A stretch of 64,000 nucleotides of DNA from CAINEC01 sp046052065 (GTDB lineage: Bacteria; Bacteroidota; Bacteroidia; AKYH767-A; OLB10): NCBI GenBank assembly GCA_046052065.1, contig JBJOND010000002.1, positions 1-64,000 on the forward strand. Reading direction: 5' to 3'. Below the pieces are notes generated by a model that was not told the DNA's origin, searched no databases, and was given only the letters and a program-made list of their open reading frames with translations. This document shows positions 6,889-15,519 of this stretch, in pieces. Every line of letters starts with the position of its first letter. The first letter of the stretch is position 1. Position numbers and translations under genes: made by a program.

Positions 6889-8124
6889 TTACCCTTCTAA
6901 TGATTCATTAACTGCATTGGCAGCAATAAATCCTGATGTCCACGCATTCTGAAAATTAAATCCGCCTGTAAGTGCATCAATATTCATTACTTCACCAGCT
7001 ACAAATAAGTTATCGTATTTCTTAATCTTCATCGACTTGAAATCTATCTCATTTAAATCGATTCCGCCGCAAGTCACGAATTCATCTTTATTGGTGCTCT
7101 TGCCATTAATTGAAAATTCAGCAGCACATAAGGCGAGCGTAAGTTTTCGAATATCTTGTTTAGAAGCATCCGCCCAGTTTTTATTTTCAAGTTGTAAGAG
7201 CTCGATTAATTGTTGCCAATAACGCTTAGGGATTTCCGAAAAGCAGGAACCCGTTATCATCTGTTTTTTACTGTTATTGTTTTTGAAGTCATTCAGAATT
7301 TCAAATACATCATCCTCTTTTAAGCTTGGTAAAAGGTTAATGGTGATTTTAAAGTTATAATCCAGTTCTGCTAAATGCGTAGCACCAAATGATGATAGCT
7401 TTAATATACCTGGTCCGCTTAAACCCCAATGCGTAATTAGCAATGGACCTTCACTCTCTAATTTAGTTCCTTGAATTTTTACTTTAACCTGTTTGAAAGC
7501 AACACCAGCTAAATTTTTTAATCGGGCATCTTTGCAATTAAACGTAAATAAAGACGGAACAGGAGCAACAATTTCAATCGACAGTTCTTTCAACATATTC
7601 CAAAAATTTGAACTGCTGCCTGTTGCTAATACAATTGCATCATAATCAGAAGTGCCTCCATGTTGAAAGCTGACGCGCCATCCTTTATTTCCATTTTCAA
7701 GAGGAGTTAATTTCTCAATGCCTGATTGCGTTTTTACTTTGATACCATAATGATCAACCGCATTTAAAAAACAATTGATGATGGTTGCTGAATTATCGCT
7801 GGTAGGAAACATCCTTCCATCCTCTTCGACTTTAAGCTTTACATCATACTTATTAAACCACTCAATGGTTTGTGTTGGTCCGAAGGTGTGAAATGGACCT
7901 AATAGTTGTTTACCTCCTCTCGGATAAAAGCGAATGAGTTCTTTCGGATCGAAACAGTGATGCGTAACATTACAACGACCGCCTCCCGAAATTTTTACTT
8001 TGCCTAATACGGTGCTTGACTTTTCAAATATGGATATATCGAGATGCGGATTTTTTTCCGCCATGCAGATGGCAGAAAAAAATCCTGCTGCCCCTCCTCC
8101 TATTATCGCTACTCGTTTTGTCAT
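6889..8124 (-). CDS. BaiN/HI0933-type NAD(P)/FAD-dependent oxidoreductase
   Basis: A cytosolic flavoprotein of about 411 residues. The FAD-binding GGGAAG motif lies near the N-terminus, followed by SGGGRCNVTH, which is the signature of the HI0933/YhiN (BaiN) family. The C-terminus carries FVAGEVMNIDALTGGFNFQNAW, the second nucleotide-contact region of the family. I place the start at the ATG at 8124 (MTKRVAIIG), because the longer frame begins with a GTG and adds five non-conserved residues. The reaction is not established for most members. It is followed by the O-antigen-ligase-like gene 20 bp downstream. Confidence 0.88.
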   Translation of the reverse strand: MTKRVAIIGGGAAGFFSAICMAEKNPHLDISIFEKSSTVLGKVKISGGGRCNVTHHCFDPKELIRFYPRGGKQLLGPFHTFGPTQTIEWFNKYDVKLKVEEDGRMFPTSDNSATIINCFLNAVDHYGIKVKTQSGIEKLTPLENGNKGWRVSFQHGGTSDYDAIVLATGSSSNFWNMLKELSIEIVAPVPSLFTFNCKDARLKNLAGVAFKQVKVKIQGTKLESEGPLLITHWGLSGPGILKLSSFGATHLAELDYNFKITINLLPSLKEDDVFEILNDFKNNNSKKQMITGSCFSEIPKRYWQQLIELLQLENKNWADASKQDIRKLTLALCAAEFSINGKSTNKDEFVTCGGIDLNEIDFKSMKIKKYDNLFVAGEVMNIDALTGGFNFQNAWTSGFIAANAVNESLEG

Positions 8125-8180
8125 TCTATAAACAAACACAGGCGACCAATCTGATCGCCTGCATCAATTACTATTTATTA

Positions 8181-9725
8181 TTATTTCTTGAAGGTTGTTG
8201 CATCCTCGATAATCTCAACTGAAGTAACTTTCATCGGAAACTTTTCTACTTCTTTATCTTCCGTTAAAATCTCATTCGTCATTACTCCTTTTAAGGTGTT
8301 GCTATAACTCATTGGAGAAACTAAATTATCTCTTAAGCTTCTTGCTAAAGGAACAGCTTCTGATTTATCGGTTACAATCGCAATGAACATATTATTCGTC
8401 TGCCAGTATTTTTTCATGGCAGCATTCACTTGCTCAACGGTTAAATTCGCTAATAAAGCATCTGCTTCTTTTAACCAATCTTTGCGTCCGTAGAATTTAC
8501 TATCTAATAAATATCCTAATTGCTGCTCTGGTGTTTGAGCATAAAGCTTCATATACGAACGTAAAAAAGTTCTTGTCAATTCGAAATCTTCTTTACTCAT
8601 TCCGTTTGAAATCATATTACTCATTTCACGCAATGCCATACGCAAAGCAAAATGTGCATGTCCTACTTCTATGTCTTTTAATTCTGGATATTGTCCTTTT
8701 AATCCTTTAGCTGTTTGAACAGGACGTAGCCAGATAGAGAAGTAATTACTCAAACGTGGATATCCCGCTCTAGGCAACATATTTCCACCACCGTTATTAT
8801 ACCATTCAATATAGGTATAATCGCCATAGTTCATCGAACGTTGCTCACGAATTTTCTGATATAATCGTGAATACGATTTACGATGCTCGCCTAACCATGA
8901 GTTTGCAATCATCAAAGCAGCAAAGTCATCATTCGCACGTGTTAAATCCATCGGAAATCCTGCAAATACTGCAGACCCTAATGCACTTTCCTTCGATACA
9001 ATCTCCACCTGAATTCCATTTGGCCTTCTTCCTTTTCCAGCTTCAGGAACAACCATTGCTGTTTTAGCTAATCCACCTAAATCATTTTTTAAGTTTGTTA
9101 AAAAAGCATCCGAATAATTTCCTGCAATACCAATAGTAAGATTGTTGCTTCCAAAGAAGTTTTTGTATTGAGCTTTTACATCAGCAATCGTAATGCTGTT
9201 CACACCATCTGCTGTTCCTCCAACAAGGTGAGCCATATTTGTCCCTCTGAATAATAAATTCTCTAAGTACTTTTTACTGTACTCTTCATCCGACGAAGAA
9301 TGAATTACTTCACTCACATAATTCAATTGATTTGATTTTACACGTGCAAAGTCATCATCCGCAAATCGTGGATTTTTAATCAGGTCAATTATGATTGGAT
9401 AAAATTTATCTAAATGATCTTTATGAACTTCAAATGTAAAAATAGAAACTTGCTTATCAACTGACACACCGTAATAAGCAGCCCAAGGATAAATTAAATC
9501 TTTTATTTGCGTACTTGTCATTTTTGAAGTACCACCTTCTGCAATCACACTTGCAGTTAGAGAAGTCAAGCCTTCTTTGCCTGCAGGGTCACAGATAGAA
9601 CCATTTTTAAACATCAATTTAACTACAACTAAATCTGATTTAGGTAGTTTCAATTCTACTACATCAGCAGCCATCATTCGCATACTGATCATTAATAGAA
9701 CTAATAGGGAGAATATTTTTTTCAT
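8181..9725 (-). CDS. M16 peptidase-like partner subunit, catalytic motif absent
   Basis: A 514-residue exported protein of the M16B (insulinase-like) family. The ATG at 9725 starts a clear signal peptide (MKKIFSLLVLL ... MAA), which leaves an 8-bp gap to the upstream gene. The zinc motif HxxEH expected near the first helix is replaced by text around LTASVIAEGGT, so this should be the non-catalytic partner. The C-terminal HRKSYSRLYQKIREQRSMNYG matches the R/Y substrate-binding region that such partners keep. With the gene at 9734-11080 it forms the typical two-subunit periplasmic protease of Bacteroidota. Substrates are unknown. Confidence 0.88.
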   Translation of the reverse strand: MKKIFSLLVLLMISMRMMAADVVELKLPKSDLVVVKLMFKNGSICDPAGKEGLTSLTASVIAEGGTSKMTSTQIKDLIYPWAAYYGVSVDKQVSIFTFEVHKDHLDKFYPIIIDLIKNPRFADDDFARVKSNQLNYVSEVIHSSSDEEYSKKYLENLLFRGTNMAHLVGGTADGVNSITIADVKAQYKNFFGSNNLTIGIAGNYSDAFLTNLKNDLGGLAKTAMVVPEAGKGRRPNGIQVEIVSKESALGSAVFAGFPMDLTRANDDFAALMIANSWLGEHRKSYSRLYQKIREQRSMNYGDYTYIEWYNNGGGNMLPRAGYPRLSNYFSIWLRPVQTAKGLKGQYPELKDIEVGHAHFALRMALREMSNMISNGMSKEDFELTRTFLRSYMKLYAQTPEQQLGYLLDSKFYGRKDWLKEADALLANLTVEQVNAAMKKYWQTNNMFIAIVTDKSEAVPLARSLRDNLVSPMSYSNTLKGVMTNEILTEDKEVEKFPMKVTSVEIIEDATTFKK

Positions 9726-9733
9726 GTTTGTAA

Positions 9734-11080
9734 TTATTTTATTGGACAATTATCCGCACCCGAAATAGTTCCGATAGTAAGTCCTGAAGAAACAAAGTAT
9801 TTTTTAGCTACATCCATCAAGTCCTGTGGAGTCACTTTATCATATAAATGATACGCTTTATTGATTGATTCAGCATCGCCTGTTACCCAGATATAACCAG
9901 ATAAAGCTTCAGCTATGCTAGTAGGACTATCCATTCCCATCGCGAAGCTGTACTTCATGCGCATTTTAGCTTGCTCTAACGTTGAAGCATCTACTAATTC
10001 TGTTTTTGATTTCTCGATTGCTTTCGTGATTTCATCTTTTACATATTGCATATCTTTTTCATCAACCAATGAAGCACTTATTTGAGATAAATAAGGGTCG
10101 CGCGTGTTTGAAGCATAACCACCAATATCTCTTACTTTCTGCTCATCGATAACTAACTTCTTATACAAGTCTGCTTTTTCAGAAAATAAAATTGTGTTTA
10201 ATAAATCTAGCGCAGGCATATCAATTTTAGAATCATCAAATGCTGGCGACTTATAATTTAACGATACCACTGGAGGGAAATTAGGAACTTTTACATGCGC
10301 AAATCGTGTTTCTGTTTGAGCAGGCTCAACTGGAATTTTACTTACATAGTTTCCTGTCTGCCACATGCCAAAATACTTTTCTGCTAATTTGTTTACAGCT
10401 TCAGGAGTAACATCACCCACTACTAAAATCGTTGCGTATTCAGGACGATAAAAATTCTTGAAGAACTGTAAAGAGAAATCATATTGATTAGGCATATCTA
10501 CGACATCAGCAAAAAATCCCATAGTAGTGTGCTTGTAGGTATGTGCTGTAAATGCAACATCATTCATCTTTTCATCTAATTGCTCATAAGGACTAGCAGA
10601 ATTTTTTGTGTACTCTCCTTTAACTGCACCTGCTTCCGTTTTAAAATCTTGGACAGAATATTTTAGATTCATAAAACGATCTGCTTCTAATTCAAACATT
10701 TTATCAAGCATTGATGCATTACCTGTCATGTGATAAACCGTACGATCTAACCAGGTATTTGCATTTGCACTTGCACCTGTTGCTTTCAAAGCATTGCTGT
10801 AAGCTTCCTTTGGATATTTTTCAGTTCCGCGAAACATCATATGCTCGAAGAAATGGGCAAATCCTGTACGACCAGCATCTACTTCATCGCGTGAACCAAC
10901 ACGCATGATGATATAAAATGCTGCTAAACCAGGACTATCATAAGGGACAGTCACTACGTTTAAACCGTTTGCCATTTTTGCTTGAGTAATTGGATAAGGC
11001 AATATTTTATCGCCAGGTCCGCCAATAACTATCACGGTGTTGATAGTCATTAGAAGTAAGAGAGAAAGTATCTTTTTCAT
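9734..11080 (-). CDS. M16 zinc peptidase, catalytic subunit
   Basis: A 448-residue exported metalloprotease. After a signal peptide (about residues 1-20), HFFEH at 76-80 is the inverted zinc motif HxxEH, with Glu79 as catalytic base. A distal glutamate ligand lies in the following helix region (FKTEAGAVKGEY). The half-length size matches M16B enzymes that act as a heterodimer, and the catalytically empty partner follows 8 bp downstream. The pair is presumably transcribed together, possibly with fabG, which ends 9 bp upstream of its start. It would degrade peptides in the periplasm. Confidence 0.92.
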   Translation of the reverse strand: MKKILSLLLLMTINTVIVIGGPGDKILPYPITQAKMANGLNVVTVPYDSPGLAAFYIIMRVGSRDEVDAGRTGFAHFFEHMMFRGTEKYPKEAYSNALKATGASANANTWLDRTVYHMTGNASMLDKMFELEADRFMNLKYSVQDFKTEAGAVKGEYTKNSASPYEQLDEKMNDVAFTAHTYKHTTMGFFADVVDMPNQYDFSLQFFKNFYRPEYATILVVGDVTPEAVNKLAEKYFGMWQTGNYVSKIPVEPAQTETRFAHVKVPNFPPVVSLNYKSPAFDDSKIDMPALDLLNTILFSEKADLYKKLVIDEQKVRDIGGYASNTRDPYLSQISASLVDEKDMQYVKDEITKAIEKSKTELVDASTLEQAKMRMKYSFAMGMDSPTSIAEALSGYIWVTGDAESINKAYHLYDKVTPQDLMDVAKKYFVSSGLTIGTISGADNCPIK

Positions 11081-11089
11081 ATTTAGTTT

Positions 11090-11839
11090 TTAGATAGTTA
11101 ATAATCCGCCGTTCACGTGTAATGTTTGACCGGTAATATAAGTCGACATATCACTTGCAAGGAAAATACAAGCATTAGCAATGTCAATTGGAGTTCCGCC
11201 ACGTTTCATCGGAATTTGTTCTCTCCACATTTTAACAGTGTCTTCGTTTAACACATCTGTCATTTCTGTCTCAATAAATCCTGGAGCGATTGCATTACAA
11301 CGAATATTACGAGAACCTAATTCCTGCGCAATCGATTTTGTAAATCCGATGATTCCGGCTTTAGATGCTGCATAATTCGCCTGACCTGCATTTCCTTTTA
11401 CCCCAACAATCGATGTCATATTGATAATTGAACCACTGCGTTGCTTTAACATTGGTCGTTGGCAAGCTTTGATAACATTAAATACACTCTTTAAATTCGT
11501 CTTTATTACCTCATCAAATTGCTCTTCCGACATGCGCATCAATAAATTATCACGGGTGATTCCGGCATTATTGACAACAATATCAAGCGTTGTAAATTCA
11601 GTAACTACGGCATTAATCAGCTCTTCTGCGGCTTTAAAATCAGATGCATCTGACTGATAGCCTTTCGCTTTTACGCCTAAAGCTGCTAATTCTGTCTCTA
11701 AGGTAGCTGCTTTTTCAGGAGAAGAAAGGTACGTAAAAGCAATATTTGCCCCTTGTTTTGCCATTTCAATGGCGATTCCACGCCCAATTCCTCTAGAAGC
11801 GCCGGTCACTAAGGCCGTTTTTCCTAATAATAAATTCAT
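11090..11839 (-). CDS. fabG: 3-oxoacyl-[acyl-carrier-protein] reductase
   Basis: A 249-residue short-chain dehydrogenase that reduces 3-oxoacyl-ACP with NADPH in fatty acid elongation. The Rossmann motif GASRGIG is at 13-19, NNAG at about 90-93, and the catalytic triad Ser143, Tyr156 and Lys160 (YAASK) is intact. The C-terminus, YITGQTLHVNGGLLTI, matches the FabG tetramer interface. It heads the minus-strand block that continues into the M16 pair; no acpP or fabF lies beside it, so the assignment to FabG rather than a related reductase rests on overall similarity. Confidence 0.9.
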   Translation of the reverse strand: MNLLLGKTALVTGASRGIGRGIAIEMAKQGANIAFTYLSSPEKAATLETELAALGVKAKGYQSDASDFKAAEELINAVVTEFTTLDIVVNNAGITRDNLLMRMSEEQFDEVIKTNLKSVFNVIKACQRPMLKQRSGSIINMTSIVGVKGNAGQANYAASKAGIIGFTKSIAQELGSRNIRCNAIAPGFIETEMTDVLNEDTVKMWREQIPMKRGGTPIDIANACIFLASDMSTYITGQTLHVNGGLLTI

Positions 11840-11908
11840 ATACAGTTAATTTGGATGTTTAGTAGTTTTATAGTTATTTTGTCAAATATAATCAACTAAC
11901 TAAATCCA

Positions 11909-12703
11909 TTGAAAAAATTACTAATAATTGCCTTGCTATCTTTGATATCTTTCGGATCGCAGGCACAAGGCGAAATGCGAGTAGGAATTAAAGGGGCTTT
12001 TAATAACACCTACCTACGAAATGAAAATGTCACGAATCGTAATTTCAAATTAGATTATAAGACAACTTATGGAGAGTCATTTGGATTTTCATTTAATTAT
12101 GCTGTAACTAAAAATTATTGCCTAGATGCTAACATTTTAATTTCAAAACAAAAGCAGAATTACCAATTCAATTTTGGAACTGAAGCAAATCCAGATTTGG
12201 CAGAGCTTAAAAACAAACTAAGGTATTTCGATATTCCGGTTTTGTTTAAGATGAAAAACAACACCGGGATTTATGTTGAGGTAGGTCCGCAAATGTCGAT
12301 TTTGTTTAGCGATAAGGAAACATTCACTTATGAGAACTCTACGTTAAGTTATGAAGAGCAACACTTTAAAAGTGATTTTAGAGGTTTCGGTGTAGCCGGC
12401 GTTGTTGGAGCTGGTGCTGATATTCGCTTAAATGATAAGTTTGAATTAAACGCTGGTATTCGCTTGGGTTATATGTTTACAGATGCTACTAATGAATTTA
12501 AAGATGCAGATGAAAAGTATCCATTAGATGAAAAGTTCTCACCAGTTTATGGTTATGATGGCAGTCACAGTATGAACGCTGCAATTAATTATTACGCGAA
12601 CGAGTATGTTGATTACAAGAGAACCAATAGAATTTGGGGAGGAATCAATGTTGGATTAACGTATAAGATTGAAAAAAAGGAAGAAATCAAAAACATTAAA
12701 TAA
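11909..12703 (+). CDS. PorT-type outer membrane beta-barrel protein, paralog 1 (TTG start)
   Basis: A 264-residue outer-membrane protein. It starts with TTG; the encoded KKLLIIALLSLISFGSQAQ is a normal signal peptide that aligns with the ATG-started paralog at 12781, which supports this start. The mature part alternates short amphipathic strands: VGIKGAFNNTYL, YFDIPVLFKMK, VEVGPQMSILFS, and ends in WGGINVGLTYKIE. This is the PorT-family barrel pattern (outer-membrane beta-barrel, PF13568-like). The three tandem copies differ mainly in the presumed external loops. Function of this subgroup is unknown. An extra charged tail, KKEEIKNIK, follows the last strand. Confidence 0.82.
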   Translation: MKKLLIIALLSLISFGSQAQGEMRVGIKGAFNNTYLRNENVTNRNFKLDYKTTYGESFGFSFNYAVTKNYCLDANILISKQKQNYQFNFGTEANPDLAELKNKLRYFDIPVLFKMKNNTGIYVEVGPQMSILFSDKETFTYENSTLSYEEQHFKSDFRGFGVAGVVGAGADIRLNDKFELNAGIRLGYMFTDATNEFKDADEKYPLDEKFSPVYGYDGSHSMNAAINYYANEYVDYKRTNRIWGGINVGLTYKIEKKEEIKNIK

Positions 12704-12780
12704 CATCTTAATAATCTTAATATAAATCTGAAATCAAGATTTAAATTTAATATTGTCAAATAATCAACTAAACAAACACT

Positions 12781-13527
12781 ATGAAAAAATTATTTTTAGT
12801 TGCCGCTTTAGCAGCAATTACATGCGGTGCACATGCTCAAGGTGAGATAACCATCGGCTTAAAAGGTGCATTTAACTACACTGGCTTATTCAATAACAAT
12901 GTAAGTGATCAAGGTTATGAATTAGATTACGCTCCAACAACAGGAGGTTCTTTCGGCGCTTCTTTCAACTATCGTTTAGCAGAAAAGTCTAGCATCGATG
13001 TAAACATTCTAATTTCAGGACAAAATCAAAAGTATGATTTGAAATTTGGACCTGAAGCATCTGCATTGCCAGCTACAGTTGAAACAAAATTAAAATACAT
13101 CGACATTCCAGTTTTATTTAAGTTAGGAAGTGGAAACGGTGCGTATTTCGAAGTTGGTCCACAATTATCTTTCTTAAGCAGCGCTAAAGAAACATTTGAT
13201 TTCCCAAGTGCTACGACTGGAAATTATTCTGATAAAGATTTCAAAAATGATTTTAAAGGATTTGGATTATCAGGTGTTCTAGGTTTCGGAGCAGATTTCG
13301 AATTAAATGAACAATTAGGTCTAACTGCTGGTTTGAGATTGGGTTATATGTTAACTGATGCAACAGTAGAATATACAGCAGCTGAAGCAACAGAATTAGC
13401 AGGAAAAGATAATCTTAGCTATAACGCAATTTTTAATCACACAAACAAAAAGGGTGATTTCGAATATCAAAAAACAATGCGTGCTTGGGCTGGTTTAAAT
13501 ATCGGTTTAACATACAAGTTGAAATAA
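12781..13527 (+). CDS. PorT-type outer membrane beta-barrel protein, paralog 2
   Basis: A 248-residue paralog of the preceding gene, 77 bp downstream. Signal peptide MKKLFLVAALAAITCGAHAQ, then the same strand order: IGLKGAFNYTGLF, YIDIPVLFKLG, FEVGPQLSFLSS, FGADFELNEQLGLTAGLRLGYMLTDATVEY, and a final strand AWAGLNIGLTYKLK ending at the C-terminus as expected for a BAM-inserted barrel. A strong terminator follows 23 bp after the stop, so the third paralog is probably transcribed separately. Confidence 0.85.
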   Translation: MKKLFLVAALAAITCGAHAQGEITIGLKGAFNYTGLFNNNVSDQGYELDYAPTTGGSFGASFNYRLAEKSSIDVNILISGQNQKYDLKFGPEASALPATVETKLKYIDIPVLFKLGSGNGAYFEVGPQLSFLSSAKETFDFPSATTGNYSDKDFKNDFKGFGLSGVLGFGADFELNEQLGLTAGLRLGYMLTDATVEYTAAEATELAGKDNLSYNAIFNHTNKKGDFEYQKTMRAWAGLNIGLTYKLK

Positions 13528-13549
13528 ATCATATTTCATAAAGATTTTC

Positions 13550-13578
13550 AAAGGACAGACGAAAGTTTGTCCTTTTTT
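13550..13578 (+). terminator. Intrinsic terminator with GAAA tetraloop
   Basis: AAAGGACAGAC (13550-13560), GAAA loop, GTTTGTCCTTT (13565-13575), with one G-T pair, followed by more T's. An 11-bp stem capped by a GNRA tetraloop just after the second barrel gene. Confidence 0.9.
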
Positions 13579-13593
13579 ATTTACATTTATTAT

Positions 13594-14346
13594 ATGAGAC
13601 TACGAAACCTATTATTTACAGTTGCTTTTTTATTGCTGTTTTTTAGTAGCAATGCACAGCGACTAAGCCTTGGAGGTAAGATTGCATTTAACAACACAGC
13701 CGTTTATAATAAGAATATTTTTGACCAGGTCGATTATGTGAAGACAGGTGCAAATAGTTATGGCGCCCAAGTGAATGTGATGTTTACTCGTAAATGGGGA
13801 ATCACATCTGATATTTTATTAGCTAATCAAAATCAGAAGTATACACTTGTTGATGCAACTAATACTTTCAATGGAGAATCAGAATTTACCTATCTCGATG
13901 TCCCTGTTTTACTTAAACGAAAAAATAGAATTGGCCTCTATACCGAGTTCGGTCCGATGATATCCTTTCTAATGTCAGCTAACGAAACGGTCTTCAACAG
14001 CGATGGTAGTTTAAACTATACGGAGAAAGATTTTAAAAGTGATTTCAATAATTTCGGATTGTCTGCTGTTGGTGGACTCGGTTGGGATATTAAACTATCA
14101 AAACGATTGATGATTAATATCGAAGGTCGTGTTGGCTATATGTTTACAGATGTAACAACCGATTATTCAAATTTGAGCAAAGAAGAGCTTTTGATAAAAT
14201 TATTGAAGGAAGAAATCAGTCTAAATACATATTCAAGTAATTTAAATGAAAATGGGGATGTTAGCTATGCTAAATCAACACGCATTTTTACAGGTGTGAA
14301 TGTTGGAATTAATTGGATTCTCATTCCTATGAATATTGTTAAATAA
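13594..14346 (+). CDS. PorT-type outer membrane beta-barrel protein, paralog 3
   Basis: A 250-residue member of the same barrel family. I start it at the ATG at 13594 (MRLRNLLFTVAFLLLFF), which gives a proper signal peptide; the longer frame starts with a TTG inside the preceding terminator. Conserved strands are GGKIAFNNTAVY, YLDVPVLLKRK, TEFGPMISFLMS and RVGYMFTDVTTDYS, as in the two upstream copies. The last strand, FTGVNVGINWILIPMNIVK, is longer than usual. The gene sits convergent to sucD. Confidence 0.82.
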   Translation: MRLRNLLFTVAFLLLFFSSNAQRLSLGGKIAFNNTAVYNKNIFDQVDYVKTGANSYGAQVNVMFTRKWGITSDILLANQNQKYTLVDATNTFNGESEFTYLDVPVLLKRKNRIGLYTEFGPMISFLMSANETVFNSDGSLNYTEKDFKSDFNNFGLSAVGGLGWDIKLSKRLMINIEGRVGYMFTDVTTDYSNLSKEELLIKLLKEEISLNTYSSNLNENGDVSYAKSTRIFTGVNVGINWILIPMNIVK

Positions 14347-14368
14347 AAAAGGGACGATTACTCGTCCC
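14345..14368 (-). terminator. Intrinsic terminator of sucD
   Basis: Read on the minus strand, GGGACGA, loop GTAA, TCGTCCC (14368-14351) is followed by six T's (14350-14345). It lies 22 bp downstream of the sucD stop. On the plus strand no T-run follows the stem. Confidence 0.85.
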
Positions 14369-14390
14369 TAATCTATAATTTATGTTGCTA

Positions 14391-15275
14391 TTAAGCAGAT
14401 ACTCTTCCTAATACTTCTGCCATTGTAGTTCCAATCATTGCTGGAGAATCAACTACATGAATTCCGCACTCACGCATGATACGCATTTTAGCAGCAGCTG
14501 TATCATCAGCACCACCTACAATTGCACCTGCATGACCCATTCTACGTCCCGGAGGCGCTGTTTGTCCTGCAATAAATCCAACAACTGGCTTCTTATTGCC
14601 TGTTGCTTTAATCCAATTTGCAGCTTCAGCTTCAAGTCCACCACCAATCTCACCAATCATAATGATCGCATCTGTTTCAGGGTCATTCATGAATAATTCA
14701 ACTGCTTCACGAGTGGTAGTTCCAATAATTGGATCTCCACCAATTCCGATAGCTGTTGAAACACCTAAACCTGCTTTTGCAATCTGATCCGCAGCTTCAT
14801 AAGTAAGGGTTCCTGATTTAGAAACGATACCTACTCTTCCTTTGTGGAAAACGAATCCTGGCATAATACCTACTTTCGCTTCTCCTGGTGTAATTACTCC
14901 TGGACAATTTGGTCCGATTAAACGGCAATCGTGTCCTTTTAAATATTCTTTAACCACAATCATATCACGAGTAGGAATTCCTTCTGTGATACAAATGATG
15001 ATTTTAATTCCTGCTTCTGCTGCTTCCATAATTGCGTCCGCTGCGAATGCTGGCGGAACGAAAATGATAGAAACATTTGCTTGTGCTTGCGCTACTGCAT
15101 CTGCTACCGTGTTAAAAACCGGACGATCTAAGTGAGTTGAACCACCTTTTCCTGGAGTTACTCCACCAACTACATTGGTTCCATATTCAATCATTTGCGT
15201 TGCATGGAATGTTCCTTCGTTCCCAGTAAATCCCTGAACGATAACGCGACTGTCTTTATTAACTAAAACGCTCAT
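14391..15275 (-). CDS. sucD: Succinyl-CoA ligase, alpha subunit
   Basis: A 294-residue TCA-cycle enzyme subunit that, with the beta subunit SucC, interconverts succinyl-CoA and succinate plus a nucleoside triphosphate. The CoA-binding fold opens with VIVQGFTGNEGTFH. GPNCPG lies mid-protein, and GHAGAI carries the phosphohistidine at His248. Length matches bacterial SucD. sucC is not next to it, which is common in Bacteroidota, where the two genes are often apart. It has its own terminator and is divergent from icmF across a 244-bp gap filled with degenerate AT-rich repeats. Confidence 0.95.
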   Translation of the reverse strand: MSVLVNKDSRVIVQGFTGNEGTFHATQMIEYGTNVVGGVTPGKGGSTHLDRPVFNTVADAVAQAQANVSIIFVPPAFAADAIMEAAEAGIKIIICITEGIPTRDMIVVKEYLKGHDCRLIGPNCPGVITPGEAKVGIMPGFVFHKGRVGIVSKSGTLTYEAADQIAKAGLGVSTAIGIGGDPIIGTTTREAVELFMNDPETDAIIMIGEIGGGLEAEAANWIKATGNKKPVVGFIAGQTAPPGRRMGHAGAIVGGADDTAAAKMRIMRECGIHVVDSPAMIGTTMAEVLGRVSA

Positions 15276-15303
15276 AATATTCTTTAAAATTGTGCTGCGA
15301 ATT

Positions 15304-15470
15304 TAGTAAAAAAAGGATTATCAATTTGAAAATTTGAAAATGAGAGTTAATTTGAAAATGAGGGGTGATTTGAGAATTTGACAATGAGTTAATTTGAAAA
15401 TATGATGGTGGGACAATTTGAAAATGAATAATCTTCAAATCTTCAAATTGGTTAATCTTCAAATCAAAAA
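15304..15470. repeat. Degenerate AATTTGAAAATG repeats
   Basis: The gap between sucD and icmF holds about eight irregular copies of AATTTGAAAATG or its complement CTTCAAAT, separated by short G-rich bits such as AGGGGTG. A similar low-complexity tract lies before trmH (19585-19683) and a short one at 97-117. They make a spurious minus-strand frame that I do not call a gene. Confidence 0.7.
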
Positions 15471-15519
15471 ACTCCCTTAATTTTCCTAATTTCGCACTCG
15501 TATTTTACGCCCTAAAATT

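Noticed and set aside
6889..8139. Upstream GTG start for the BaiN-type gene
   Set aside because: The extra five residues are not conserved; the ATG at 8124 gives the standard N-terminus.
8867..9067. Plus-strand frames within the M16 and sucD genes
   Set aside because: Shadows of well-supported genes with no matching family.
15259..15462. Minus-strand open frame of 67 codons
   Set aside because: It is made of the degenerate AATTTGAAAATG repeats (repeated FQI text) and overlaps the sucD start.
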